64,000 bases of DNA from Mycobacterium decipiens (GTDB taxonomy: Bacteria > Actinomycetota > Actinomycetes > Mycobacteriales > Mycobacteriaceae), in assembly GCF_963853665.1 (NCBI RefSeq), contig NZ_OY970459.1, forward strand, positions 2,790,001 to 2,854,000, in the 5' to 3' direction. Under the pieces are notes generated by a model. That model saw only the letters and a list, made by a program, of their open reading frames with translations. It was not told the origin of the DNA and did not search any database. The position numbers were made by a program, and so were the translations under genes. Shown here in pieces: positions 52,188-60,736 of the stretch (positions are counted from its first letter, which is position 1; each line of letters begins with the position of its first letter).

Positions 52188-52874
52188 CTAGGCCAGCATC
52201 GAGTCGATCGCGGAGCGCGGGACCAGAACCTGGATGACGCCGGCTGCTTCGGGCAGCAGCTGACCCTGGCTGAAGAAGAAAATCACCCCATCATTCGTGA
52301 TAGCGAAATTCTGGTAGTTGGCCGGGTCCAGACCAACACTCGGCGCGATCGGCACCGGCTGTTCCGCCTGTTTCTGCACTTCACTTTGCACGATGGGAAA
52401 GATCACCGGCAGCGGATCGGTCTCGGGCCGCCACAACGTGTCGTAAGTGATCGGCTTGCGAAAGCCCTGGTCCCAATTGAACGACTTGTACGCGGTTTGC
52501 GGGTGCGCGCCCCCCACGTTCTTGTAGACCTTGAGCACCACGGCCTGGGTACCGCGCGGCGGTACCTCCGACCCGTACGTGGTCGAGGTGATATCCAACT
52601 GGTAGGGCACGTCGCGTGGGGTAGACGACTTGGCTACGTTGAGGAATTCGTCCTGGGTCTGGTTGACGTAGCTTTCCAGCGACTTCTGGTCGGGGTAGAA
52701 GTTCGGCAGGCTGATGTTGATGTTGTAGCCGGGGTCGGTTGTCTGAATCTGGCACACCTGGCCCGTGTCGGTGCCTTTCAGGTTCTCACAGTAGGTCTTG
52801 GGCGCAGCCGCGGCCACACCGGGACAACCAAACAGAACGACAGCCGTGACAAGCACGAACATCTTGATACGCAC
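52188..52874 (-). CDS. mpt64: MPT64/MPB64 immunogenic secreted protein (Rv1980c)
   Basis: A 228-residue protein of exactly the Mtb MPT64 length, starting at GTG as in Mtb (VRIKMFVLVTAVVLFG). It has a Sec signal peptide ending AAAAP, cysteines in YCENLKGTDTG and VCQIQTTDPGYNINISLPNFYPDQKSLE, and the DUF3298-type core. The C-terminus VPRSAIDSMLA is identical to the Mtb protein from memory. It is a well-known secreted skin-test antigen whose presence identifies the Mtb complex in diagnostic tests, so presence of a close homologue outside the complex is diagnostically relevant. Confidence 0.95.
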   Translation of the reverse strand: MRIKMFVLVTAVVLFGCPGVAAAAPKTYCENLKGTDTGQVCQIQTTDPGYNINISLPNFYPDQKSLESYVNQTQDEFLNVAKSSTPRDVPYQLDITSTTYGSEVPPRGTQAVVLKVYKNVGGAHPQTAYKSFNWDQGFRKPITYDTLWRPETDPLPVIFPIVQSEVQKQAEQPVPIAPSVGLDPANYQNFAITNDGVIFFFSQGQLLPEAAGVIQVLVPRSAIDSMLA

Positions 52875-53099
52875 GTAGAAAATCCTCCGGGGCAGATTGC
52901 GGCACTGGCGGCCGTAGACGAGAGATGATTGCCGTGATATCCGAGTCGACGACAAACATAGGCCATCGCGCTACTGGCGGCGACGATGGCTGGCGAGAGT
53001 CAAGCTAGCAGATCACTCGGGTCCGGCGCTGCTCGGTCCCCGGGTGCCCCCGGCTAACGTGCGTGAGCCGGGCCCCGCGACCTTCTGGTTCCTGGGCCA

Positions 53100-54136
<1,037 letters not shown>

Positions 54137-54400
54137 GTCGGCCGCCCTCCTCGTACTTTCACGCTCTTCAGTGGCATATACCAGCACTGTAACTCAGGGA
54201 TTTCGGATAGCCATATTCCATTCTTCGTGTCTGCGAACTCATTACGAGTCGCGCCCCTTTCCAGTGCTGCCGGGCCGGGCGTGCGTCGGGTGTGGGTAGG
54301 TGATGCGGCTTGTTACCAGTGCGTGGAAACCCGAGATGCAAGGACTGGATCTGGCTACGCTGTATGCGCACAGGGATCGGTGATCGAGCGGAGGGGCGGC
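54137..54400. other. Divergent promoter region nrdF1 / PE_PGRS35
   Basis: In Mtb the vapC36/vapB36 region lies here (Rv1982c); no toxin- or antitoxin-like frame was found in this 264-bp stretch. The region must contain promoters for nrdF1 and the PE_PGRS gene. The nrdF1-proximal part is AT-rich (54165-54230). Confidence 0.5.
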
Positions 54401-56071
54401 GTGTCACTTCTGGTCGTGGCTCCCGAGTTTGTGACCTCCGCGGCGGCCGACTTGGAGATCATCGCTTCGACACTGCGTGCGGCGAATGCCGCGGCTGCCG
54501 TCTCGACCACCGGACTAGCGGCGGCTGGCGCCGATGAGGTATCGGCGGCGTTGGCCGCGCTATTTGCCGGGTTCGGCCAGGAGTACCAGGCGCTGAGCAC
54601 GCAGGTCAGCGCGTTTCATCAACAGTTTGTGCTGACGCTGAGTTCGGCGGCCGGATCGTATGCGGCCGCGGAGACGACCGTCGCGTCGCAGTTGCAGACG
54701 GCGCATCAGGATCTGCTGGGTGCGGTGAATGCACCCACCCAGACGTTGTTGGGGCGCCCGCTGATCGGCCATGGAGCAAACGGCACGGCCGCGAGTCCGA
54801 ATGGTGGGTCTGGCGGACTGTTGTATGGCAATGGCGGCGCTGGCTATTCCGCGACGGCGTCGGGGGTCGGCGGTGGCGCCGGCGGTGCCGCGGGGCTGAT
54901 CGGCAATGGCGGCGCCGGGGGAGCCGGCGGACCCAACGCAGCCGGGGGAGCCGGCGGCAACGGCGGCTGGCTGCTCGGTAACGGTGGGCTCGGTGGGCCC
55001 GGAGGCGCCTCGGACATCCCCGGGATGAGTGGTGGACCCGGCGGACCCGGCGGTGCCGCGGGCCTGCTCGGTTTGGGAGCGAATGGCGGAACCGGCGGCC
55101 TCGGCGACGGAGTCGGTGTCGATCGTGGCAACGGCGGCACCGGAGGCCGCGGCGGCTTGTTGTTCGGCAACTACGGCGTCAGTGGGCTGGGTGGGGACGG
55201 CAGAACCGTCGCGCTGGAGACGATCAAGGTCCCTGAGCCGGCGGTAGACGCCAACGTTAACGGCGGACCGACCTCAACCATCTTGGTCGACACCGGATCC
55301 GCTGGTCTTGTTGTCTCACCCGACGATGTCGGAGGAATCCTAGGAATACTTCACATGGGCCTCCCAACTGGATTAAACATCAGCGGTTATAGCGGGGGTC
55401 TGTACTATCTCTTCGCCACGTATAATACGACGGTGGATTTCGGGAATGGAATCGTCACCGCGCCGACCGGCGTTAACGTGGTCCTCTTTTCGATCCCAAC
55501 ATCTCCTTTCGCCATTTCGACATATATCAGCGCCTTTTTGACCGATCCAACAATAACCCCGTTCGAAGCCTATTTCGGCACCGTCGGCGTAGACGGCGTC
55601 TTGGGCGTTGGGCCGAATGCGGTGGGCCCGGGCCCCAGCATTCCGACCAGGGCGTTGCCCGGCGACCTCAATCAGGGTGTGCTGATCGACATGCCCGGCG
55701 GTGAGCTGCAGTTCGGCCCCAACCCACTAACTCCCAGAGTCGAGGTTGCCGGATCGCCGATTACCACCCTCTACGTGTCGGTTAATGGTGCGCCGCAAAT
55801 ACCCGTTCCCTCGATAATCGATTCCGGTGGAGTAATGGGAACCATCCCGTCATATGTGATCGGGTCCGGAACCCTGCCCGCGAACACCGACATCGAGGTC
55901 TTCAGCCCCAGCGGCGACCTGCTGTACCATTACAATACGAACGACTACCGCCCGACCGTTATTTCGTCCGGCCAGATGAATACCGGCTTTCTGCCCTTCC
56001 TATTCCAACCGGTGTATATCGACTACGGCCCCCCCGGGGTAGGGACGACGGTCTTTGACAACCCGGTGTGA
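54401..56071 (+). CDS. PE_PGRS35: PE_PGRS35/PecA-type PE-domain aspartic protease (Rv1983)
   Basis: A 556-residue protein. The N-terminal PE domain ([29 protein letters not shown]) is followed by a short glycine-rich PGRS region (GNGGAGYS..., [17 protein letters not shown]) of about 130 residues. The C-terminal pepsin-like aspartyl protease domain has D297 ([12 protein letters not shown]) and D474 ([10 protein letters not shown]). M. marinum PecA and Mtb PE_PGRS35 are of this kind; PecA cleaves PE domains of ESX-5 substrates such as LipY and itself. It is surface-exposed. GGAGG lies seven bases before the GTG at 54401. Confidence 0.94.
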   Translation: MSLLVVAPEFVTSAAADLEIIASTLRAANAAAAVSTTGLAAAGADEVSAALAALFAGFGQEYQALSTQVSAFHQQFVLTLSSAAGSYAAAETTVASQLQTAHQDLLGAVNAPTQTLLGRPLIGHGANGTAASPNGGSGGLLYGNGGAGYSATASGVGGGAGGAAGLIGNGGAGGAGGPNAAGGAGGNGGWLLGNGGLGGPGGASDIPGMSGGPGGPGGAAGLLGLGANGGTGGLGDGVGVDRGNGGTGGRGGLLFGNYGVSGLGGDGRTVALETIKVPEPAVDANVNGGPTSTILVDTGSAGLVVSPDDVGGILGILHMGLPTGLNISGYSGGLYYLFATYNTTVDFGNGIVTAPTGVNVVLFSIPTSPFAISTYISAFLTDPTITPFEAYFGTVGVDGVLGVGPNAVGPGPSIPTRALPGDLNQGVLIDMPGGELQFGPNPLTPRVEVAGSPITTLYVSVNGAPQIPVPSIIDSGGVMGTIPSYVIGSGTLPANTDIEVFSPSGDLLYHYNTNDYRPTVISSGQMNTGFLPFLFQPVYIDYGPPGVGTTVFDNPV

Positions 56072-56119
56072 GGTGCCCCGCGTTAGTGGTGGATAACCGC
56101 GCCCAGCGGGACAACCCAC

Positions 56120-57040
56120 ATGAGCGATCCAGTTGACGACCGACTCGATGACCGCACCGCGGTGATCTACGTGCCGTTCAATGCCGCCGGCCTACCCGGC
56201 GGCGTCGCGCGCATGCCCCGCGTGATTCGCGATGCCGGCCTGGAACACCGGCTGCCCAACCCCGTTGCCACCTGGGTTGGGGTCGATGGGATCACCACCG
56301 CGCGCGGACCATCGGGCTTGCTCAGCGAATCGGCCCTCACATCGATGATCGTTGACACCGCGGCCGCCCTGTCGACGGCGTGGAAAGCCCGGACACCGCC
56401 GCTGGTCGTCGCGGGCGACTGCCCCGTCCTGGTTGCACCGCTGATCGCCGCCCTGCAGGAGGGCGGCGCGGGTCTGGTTTTCATCGATGGCCACGAGGAC
56501 GCCTGGGACCCCTACCGCACCTCCGGTGAAGCATCAGATTGTGAGATCGGTCTGGCCCTCGGCTTGTATCCCGGCCCCGACGCGCTGGCGCCGCAGCTGC
56601 CCTGCGTGAAGCGGGAGCAGTTGATCGTCCTCGGTCCACGCGACCAAGCGGAGCTGGCCGAAGCGGAACAACCCAGCGTCCGCGGACTGGTGGCGCATTA
56701 CATCAGCGGTGCCGAACTTGTCGCTGTGTCCGAGCCAGCCCAATACCGTGACGTCGTCGACCACATCCGTGACAGTGCCGCCACGGCGCCGGCCGGATGG
56801 TGGTGCCATGTAGACCTCGACGTCCTTGATACCGCGTCGCTCCCGGCGGTCGACTATCCGCAACCCGGGGGGCTCAGCTGGGCTCAGCTCGAACGGCTCA
56901 CCGCGACGTGCCTAAGTGTGCCCGGATGTCTCGGCGCGAGCTGTGTCATCTATAACCCCGATCTGGACGCCGGCCGAAACGCCCCGCGCATCGCGGACTA
57001 CCTCGCGTTCATCCGCGGCCTGTTACCGCGAAGGCGATGA
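56120..57040 (+). CDS. Arginase/ureohydrolase-fold protein
   Basis: A 306-residue protein of the arginase superfamily. Metal-binding motifs: VVAGDCPVLVA (GGDH position, here GDC), FIDGHEDAW (DxHxD; here the first A is G) and HVDLDVLD (DxDxxD) with NPDLDAGRN near the end. The Cys at the first ligand position is common in actinobacterial members, and a metal-dependent C-N hydrolase is still plausible. Substrate unknown (guanidino compound, amide). It lies between PE_PGRS35 and the CFP21 gene, where Mtb has none. The end overlaps the convergent CFP21 gene by 18 bases. Confidence 0.82.
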   Translation: MSDPVDDRLDDRTAVIYVPFNAAGLPGGVARMPRVIRDAGLEHRLPNPVATWVGVDGITTARGPSGLLSESALTSMIVDTAAALSTAWKARTPPLVVAGDCPVLVAPLIAALQEGGAGLVFIDGHEDAWDPYRTSGEASDCEIGLALGLYPGPDALAPQLPCVKREQLIVLGPRDQAELAEAEQPSVRGLVAHYISGAELVAVSEPAQYRDVVDHIRDSAATAPAGWWCHVDLDVLDTASLPAVDYPQPGGLSWAQLERLTATCLSVPGCLGASCVIYNPDLDAGRNAPRIADYLAFIRGLLPRRR

Positions 57041-57718
57041 TGCCGCCGTATCGCTGCGGCGCGCGTTCGCACCTTGACCGAGCCTGTCAGCCGCGAATGT
57101 CGCTGCCTGGCTTGTCATCCCGGACTGAATATACGAAACGTGCGCCAGGATGTTCCCGCCTCCGGTGCATATCGGATCGTCGGGAGCACACAAGTTGATG
57201 GTTTTGGTGCTGTACAGCGGACTGATTGTCGGCAGCGGCCGGCCGCCCCACAACATGCTGGAGAATCCACTCGATGGCTCGCCGAAAAGGGCGACAGCGG
57301 CGACATGATCCGCCACCGAGGCCGGCATCGCCGAGGTAGACAAATCGATGACCGTCGCGCCCTGAGAATAGCCACCGAGCACGATCTTCGTGTTCGGGCA
57401 GCTGGCGACGGTGTCCTGAATATGCGCGCTCGCATCATCGGAACCGTTTGACGAGCTGGTGTGATAGTCGTCATTGGCAGGGTAATTCACGGCGTACACC
57501 CCCATCGACCGCCCTCCAACACGCGAGCCAAGCGAGTCGACGAACGCCTCGCCGACGTCGCCAAGACCGGGATCCTGATGGGTACCTCGAGCGAAAACCA
57601 CCGCGATGTCGGAGCACGGATCCGCGGAAGCGGCAGGACCCACGATGGGTGCACTCAGTAGGGCCCAGGCCATCCCAACCGAGAAGACAACGATGCGAGC
57701 AAGGGTGCGTGCGGTCAT
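57023..57718 (-). CDS. cfp21: Cutinase-family secreted lipase/esterase CFP21 (Rv1984c)
   Basis: A 231-residue protein. A signal peptide (IVVFSVGMAWALLSAPIVGPAASA) is followed by a cutinase fold: DPCSDIAVVFARGTHQDPGLGDVGEAFVDSL, nucleophile S118 in GGYSQGA, catalytic Asp in DPICTGGGN and His in AHVSY. It is nearly the same as Mtb CFP21 throughout, with about a dozen extra C-terminal residues. CFP21 hydrolyses medium-chain esters and is a T-cell antigen encoded in RD2. The start at 57718 (MTARTL) is favoured over 57724. Confidence 0.94.
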   Translation of the reverse strand: MTARTLARIVVFSVGMAWALLSAPIVGPAASADPCSDIAVVFARGTHQDPGLGDVGEAFVDSLGSRVGGRSMGVYAVNYPANDDYHTSSSNGSDDASAHIQDTVASCPNTKIVLGGYSQGATVIDLSTSAMPASVADHVAAVALFGEPSSGFSSMLWGGRPLPTISPLYSTKTINLCAPDDPICTGGGNILAHVSYIQSGMTSQAATFAADRLGQGANARRSDTAASSPSR

Positions 57719-57941
57719 CTGCAAATGCTGACATACCGCCGGCCGATGGGCGGTGGTGGTGGGCCACCAATTGGATCCGGTCGCTTTTGCACCGGATTGA
57801 CAAGGCGGAGCTAGCCAAGAGCGGACGCGGGCCGGCCCGCACCGATGGTCTGCGCCGAATCGCCTTATCGGTCATGAGGTTCCGAACCAAGCGCTCAGCG
57901 ATTCACGCAAATCCGGTGTCCGGCCGTCGCGCTCAGTGGGC

Positions 57942-58574
57942 CTAGTGACTGGTGGCGAATAGCAAGGCGCTCAGGGCGCGATCTGCGAGTGCCGGCGGAT
58001 CGTCTCGGATGCCGACGTGCGTCAGGTCGCGCCCGATGGTCAACGAGGCGATGCCGTGTAGGAGCGACCAAGCCGGGCCAGCGACCTCGCGCGGATCGCC
58101 ACTGGGCAGCACGTGCGCGTCTTGACACCGCGTGATCGCCTCAAGCAGGTCGTCGAACGCGCGCTCACCCGCGGTCAGCAGCTCCGGATGGTCGCCCTTG
58201 TTCGTCTCTGCGCCAAACATCGCTTGGTAGTAGTCGGGATGGGTGACGGCCCAAAGCACATACGCCCGACCCATGTCGATCACCCGCTTGCTGGGATCGG
58301 TAGCAGAGCCGACGGCTCCCAATGCATCGTGCAGCTGGATAAACCCCCGGGTGGCGACGGCGGCCAACAGCTCGGCCTTGTCGGCGAAATGCCGATAGGG
58401 CGCCGCGGCGCTCACGCCGGCGCGCCGCGCCACCTCCCGCAGCGTGAAGCCTTTTGGTCCCTTTTCGTTGACCAGCCCCAACGCCGCCTCGGTAAGCGCC
58501 CGCTTGAGATCCCCGTGGTGATAGCCGTCACGTCGCTTCGCCGAAGTTTCGGGAATCTTCTCTCGACGTGGCAT
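57942..58574 (-). CDS. TetR-family regulator (WHG-type)
   Basis: A 210-residue TetR protein. The HTH region is GYHHGDLKRALTEAALGLVNEKGPKGFTLREVARRAGVSAAAPYRHFADKAELLAAVA; the ligand domain is of the WHG/TetR_C_33 class (AYVLWAVTHPDYYQAMFGAETNKGD, GPAWSLLHGIASL). It is divergent from the hypothetical gene at 58631 across 56 bp containing GTTAAC repeats, so local autoregulation is likely. Confidence 0.9.
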   Translation of the reverse strand: MPRREKIPETSAKRRDGYHHGDLKRALTEAALGLVNEKGPKGFTLREVARRAGVSAAAPYRHFADKAELLAAVATRGFIQLHDALGAVGSATDPSKRVIDMGRAYVLWAVTHPDYYQAMFGAETNKGDHPELLTAGERAFDDLLEAITRCQDAHVLPSGDPREVAGPAWSLLHGIASLTIGRDLTHVGIRDDPPALADRALSALLFATSH

Positions 58575-58583
58575 GTAGACAAC

Positions 58584-58603
58584 GTTAACATCAATAAGTT
58601 AAC
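58584..58603. promoter_or_regulatory. Paired GTTAAC sites between divergent tetR and hypothetical gene
   Basis: Two GTTAACAT elements, at 58584-58591 and 58598-58605, repeat with a 14-bp period. Each GTTAAC is itself palindromic, so a TetR dimer could read each. ATGTTGAC follows on the other strand at 58607-58614. The site lies ten bases upstream of tetR. Confidence 0.6.
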
Positions 58604-58630
58604 ATCGTCAACATTGTCGAAGGAGTGCCG

Positions 58631-59686
58631 ATGCCGAACGCCGCCTTGGCCGCGGCTGACGATGCCGCTCGGATCGTCGCCGCGGTGCGTGATGATCCCG
58701 CCGGCCGGATACGCCTTGCGGCCGAGTCGTATTCGCTGCGCCGCGGGGATCGGCGGTACCGGCCCTACCGGCGGTCAGTCGTGGCTTTCATGCGTTGGCA
58801 ACAACGGCGGGGTGTCCTCAACCCACTGGACGCCGATTCGCCCGGCAGCCGCTGGTGGCGGGCGGTCAACGAGTGCCTGCTTCGCGACACGGTGGAAGCG
58901 ACGTTGCTCATCCAGCGTGGCTACGGGGAACCTTCGCGGCCCAGCGTGGCGCACTGGATTAGCTTCTTCGATGATCCGTCAGCGCAGTCGTGGTATCTGG
59001 CGCACAACGCTAGCGTCGTCGCAGGATACCTTGCGCACTCGGAGCTCACCGTGTTCGAGGCGCCCGCCGAGCGATTCTTTATGAACGTTGTGCTCGTGCG
59101 GGTGCTATTCGCTCACGCTCTGGTGCTCGACGGTGACCTCGCGCTCGGTAGGCTGTCATTTCTCGGACGGCTGATCGGTCACCCCCGAGCCAGGGGACCT
59201 CAGGTGTTCGTAGCGCTGAAAGATGTTCTGCCCGATCGCTATCCGATCGAGGAGGCGGCCGTTGATCGACTCATCGAACGCGAAAGCCGGCTCGGTCGGA
59301 TCGTGGACTACGGTGTGATCGCCGCCCGCATCGACGTGTTATACGCCTCGTCCGCACGTGCGCTGGACGAGCCGCTTCTGCTCGGCCTTGTCCAGGGTGG
59401 AGCACCGTCCTACGCCTGGCCGGCCGATCAACGACACGTGTGGAGGCCTCGTTCGCGGTGGCGGTTGGCCGCAATGATCAGATTCTTGACACGTCCTCGC
59501 ACCATAGGCCTAACCTCGAACCCGTCGCGGCCTAACGTCGTTGTCCGTCGTGGGGAGGCTAAGCGGCCAGCGCGGCGCGGGCGGCGGCGTGCGTCTGCCG
59601 TGCGTACCCGCCCCCGAACAACACCACATGTGCTAGCAGCGGGAAGAGCTGGTGCAGCCCGATCCGGTTGCGCCAACCGGGCTTAA
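58631..59686 (+). CDS. Conserved hypothetical protein, probable C-terminal frameshift
   Basis: Up to 351 residues. The first 280 residues look like a soluble protein with helical segments (RRSVVAFMRWQQRRGVLNPLDADSPGSRWWRAVNECLLRDTVEATLL, FFMNVVLVRVLFAHALVLDG); I do not recognise the family. After about residue 290, the sequence becomes arginine-rich and is antisense to the kinase gene (59559-59686), suggesting loss of the original stop by a frameshift. AGGAG lies seven bases before the ATG. Divergent from tetR, its likely regulator. Confidence 0.75.
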   Translation: MPNAALAAADDAARIVAAVRDDPAGRIRLAAESYSLRRGDRRYRPYRRSVVAFMRWQQRRGVLNPLDADSPGSRWWRAVNECLLRDTVEATLLIQRGYGEPSRPSVAHWISFFDDPSAQSWYLAHNASVVAGYLAHSELTVFEAPAERFFMNVVLVRVLFAHALVLDGDLALGRLSFLGRLIGHPRARGPQVFVALKDVLPDRYPIEEAAVDRLIERESRLGRIVDYGVIAARIDVLYASSARALDEPLLLGLVQGGAPSYAWPADQRHVWRPRSRWRLAAMIRFLTRPRTIGLTSNPSRPNVVVRRGEAKRPARRGRRRASAVRTRPRTTPHVLAAGRAGAARSGCANRA

Positions 59687-60335
59687 GCGATCGCACGTAC
59701 TGGTAACCGGCGAGGACGGCGTCGTAGTGCGGGCAACCGAACAGCGCCAGCATCGCCAGGTCGGTCTCGCGGTGACCGGCGTGCGCGGCTGGGTCGATCA
59801 GCACCACCCCCTCGGATGTCCACATCACGTTGCCGCTCCACAAGTCGCCGTGCAACCGAGCCGGCCGGTCATCGTCGTCGAAGTCGCCCGCGCGGCAACG
59901 TGCCACGACCGCTTCGATCAGTGCACGGGTGGAAGCATCCAGCCGCGCCGCCGCAAGCTCAGCCATTGGGACCAGCCGCTCCTCGGCGTAGAAATCGCCC
60001 CAGCGTCGGTGCCGCCGCAGCGACATCGGCAATGGCTGCGACGGAGGACTTCCGGGTCCGAAGAATCCTGGCCCATCCCACCCGTCGGGGCCTGCGCCGA
60101 ACGCCGTCGCGCTAGCGTCGTGCGTCACGGCCAGTCGGCTGCCGAACACGTACGCGGCTTCGGGGCTTGCGGTCACCGAATCAAGCCGACGCAAGGTCAG
60201 GCTCGTTGCGCTATAGGAAACAACCGCCGCACAGGGCACACCGCCGTCAACACTTGATAGCCACCGCAGCCCTGCGGCTTCCCAAGAGAAGAAGCCAGTG
60301 GGCGCGCTCGGATGATGCTTGACGAAGTCGGTCAC
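59559..60335 (-). CDS. Fructosamine-kinase/aminoglycoside-phosphotransferase-fold protein
   Basis: A 258-residue protein of the FN3K family. The catalytic loop is ARLHGDLWSGNVMW, the metal-binding motif is LIDPAAHAGHRETDLAM, followed by LFGCPHYDAVLAGY. It phosphorylates sugar adducts on amino groups in characterised members, initiating deglycation. The N-terminal substrate and nucleotide-binding lobe is short (starts MTDFVKHHPSAPTGFFSWEAAGLRWL), which is normal for bacterial members. Confidence 0.88.
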   Translation of the reverse strand: MTDFVKHHPSAPTGFFSWEAAGLRWLSSVDGGVPCAAVVSYSATSLTLRRLDSVTASPEAAYVFGSRLAVTHDASATAFGAGPDGWDGPGFFGPGSPPSQPLPMSLRRHRRWGDFYAEERLVPMAELAAARLDASTRALIEAVVARCRAGDFDDDDRPARLHGDLWSGNVMWTSEGVVLIDPAAHAGHRETDLAMLALFGCPHYDAVLAGYQYVRSLKPGWRNRIGLHQLFPLLAHVVLFGGGYARQTHAAARAALAA

Positions 60336-60736
60336 ACTGTGACCGATGATGATCCATTGGGACGGTCAAAGCAATTCGGGTGCAACGGAACCCGTTCGAC
60401 CACCTCTGCCTCCCGTGCATACCGAATGAGCTGGTCCGCGAACGCAGCACCGCCGGCAGCTCGATAATCCTGACCTCCAATCGATCTCCGATCGACTGGT
60501 AACCGCTGTTTGCCAACCCCGTGGTCACCGAGTCGCTGCTGACCCGCTTCCCAACGCTCGACACGCACCACCCGCACTCGTGGCCGGCCGAACAACAATC
60601 TCGGAGCGTCGGTCACGGCGCTGGAATCCTTCGCACCGCCCAGAGCATCACGTCGTCGCGGAATCCGTCACGACGCCGACACCAAGCCATCACAGCGCGG
60701 CTACCGCTTAGCGACCCAGCACAATCGACACAACCA
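60336..60736. other. Region with possible decayed gene, no supported CDS
   Basis: On the minus strand, two overlapping frames (60332-60616 and 60247-60564) carry fragments that would suit a short protein directly upstream of the kinase (ADQLIRYAREAEVVERVPLHPN, IIELPAVLRSRTSS), but in different frames and without a full match. A frameshifted gene is the best guess. The part next to 60737 shows nothing. Confidence 0.4.

Noticed and set aside
54137-54400. Searched for a VapC36 toxin or VapB antitoxin as in Mtb Rv1982c
   Set aside because: No PIN-domain-like or antitoxin-like frame in either direction in the nrdF1-PE_PGRS35 gap.
54840-55170. Glycine-rich periodic DNA considered as non-coding repeat
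   Set aside because: It is the PGRS segment of the PE_PGRS35 gene, in frame with both the PE and protease domains.
57763-57776. A third CCACCAATTGG match considered as another copy of the palindrome at 32205
   Set aside because: Symmetry stops at the 8-bp CCAATTGG core, which is expected by chance in this much sequence.
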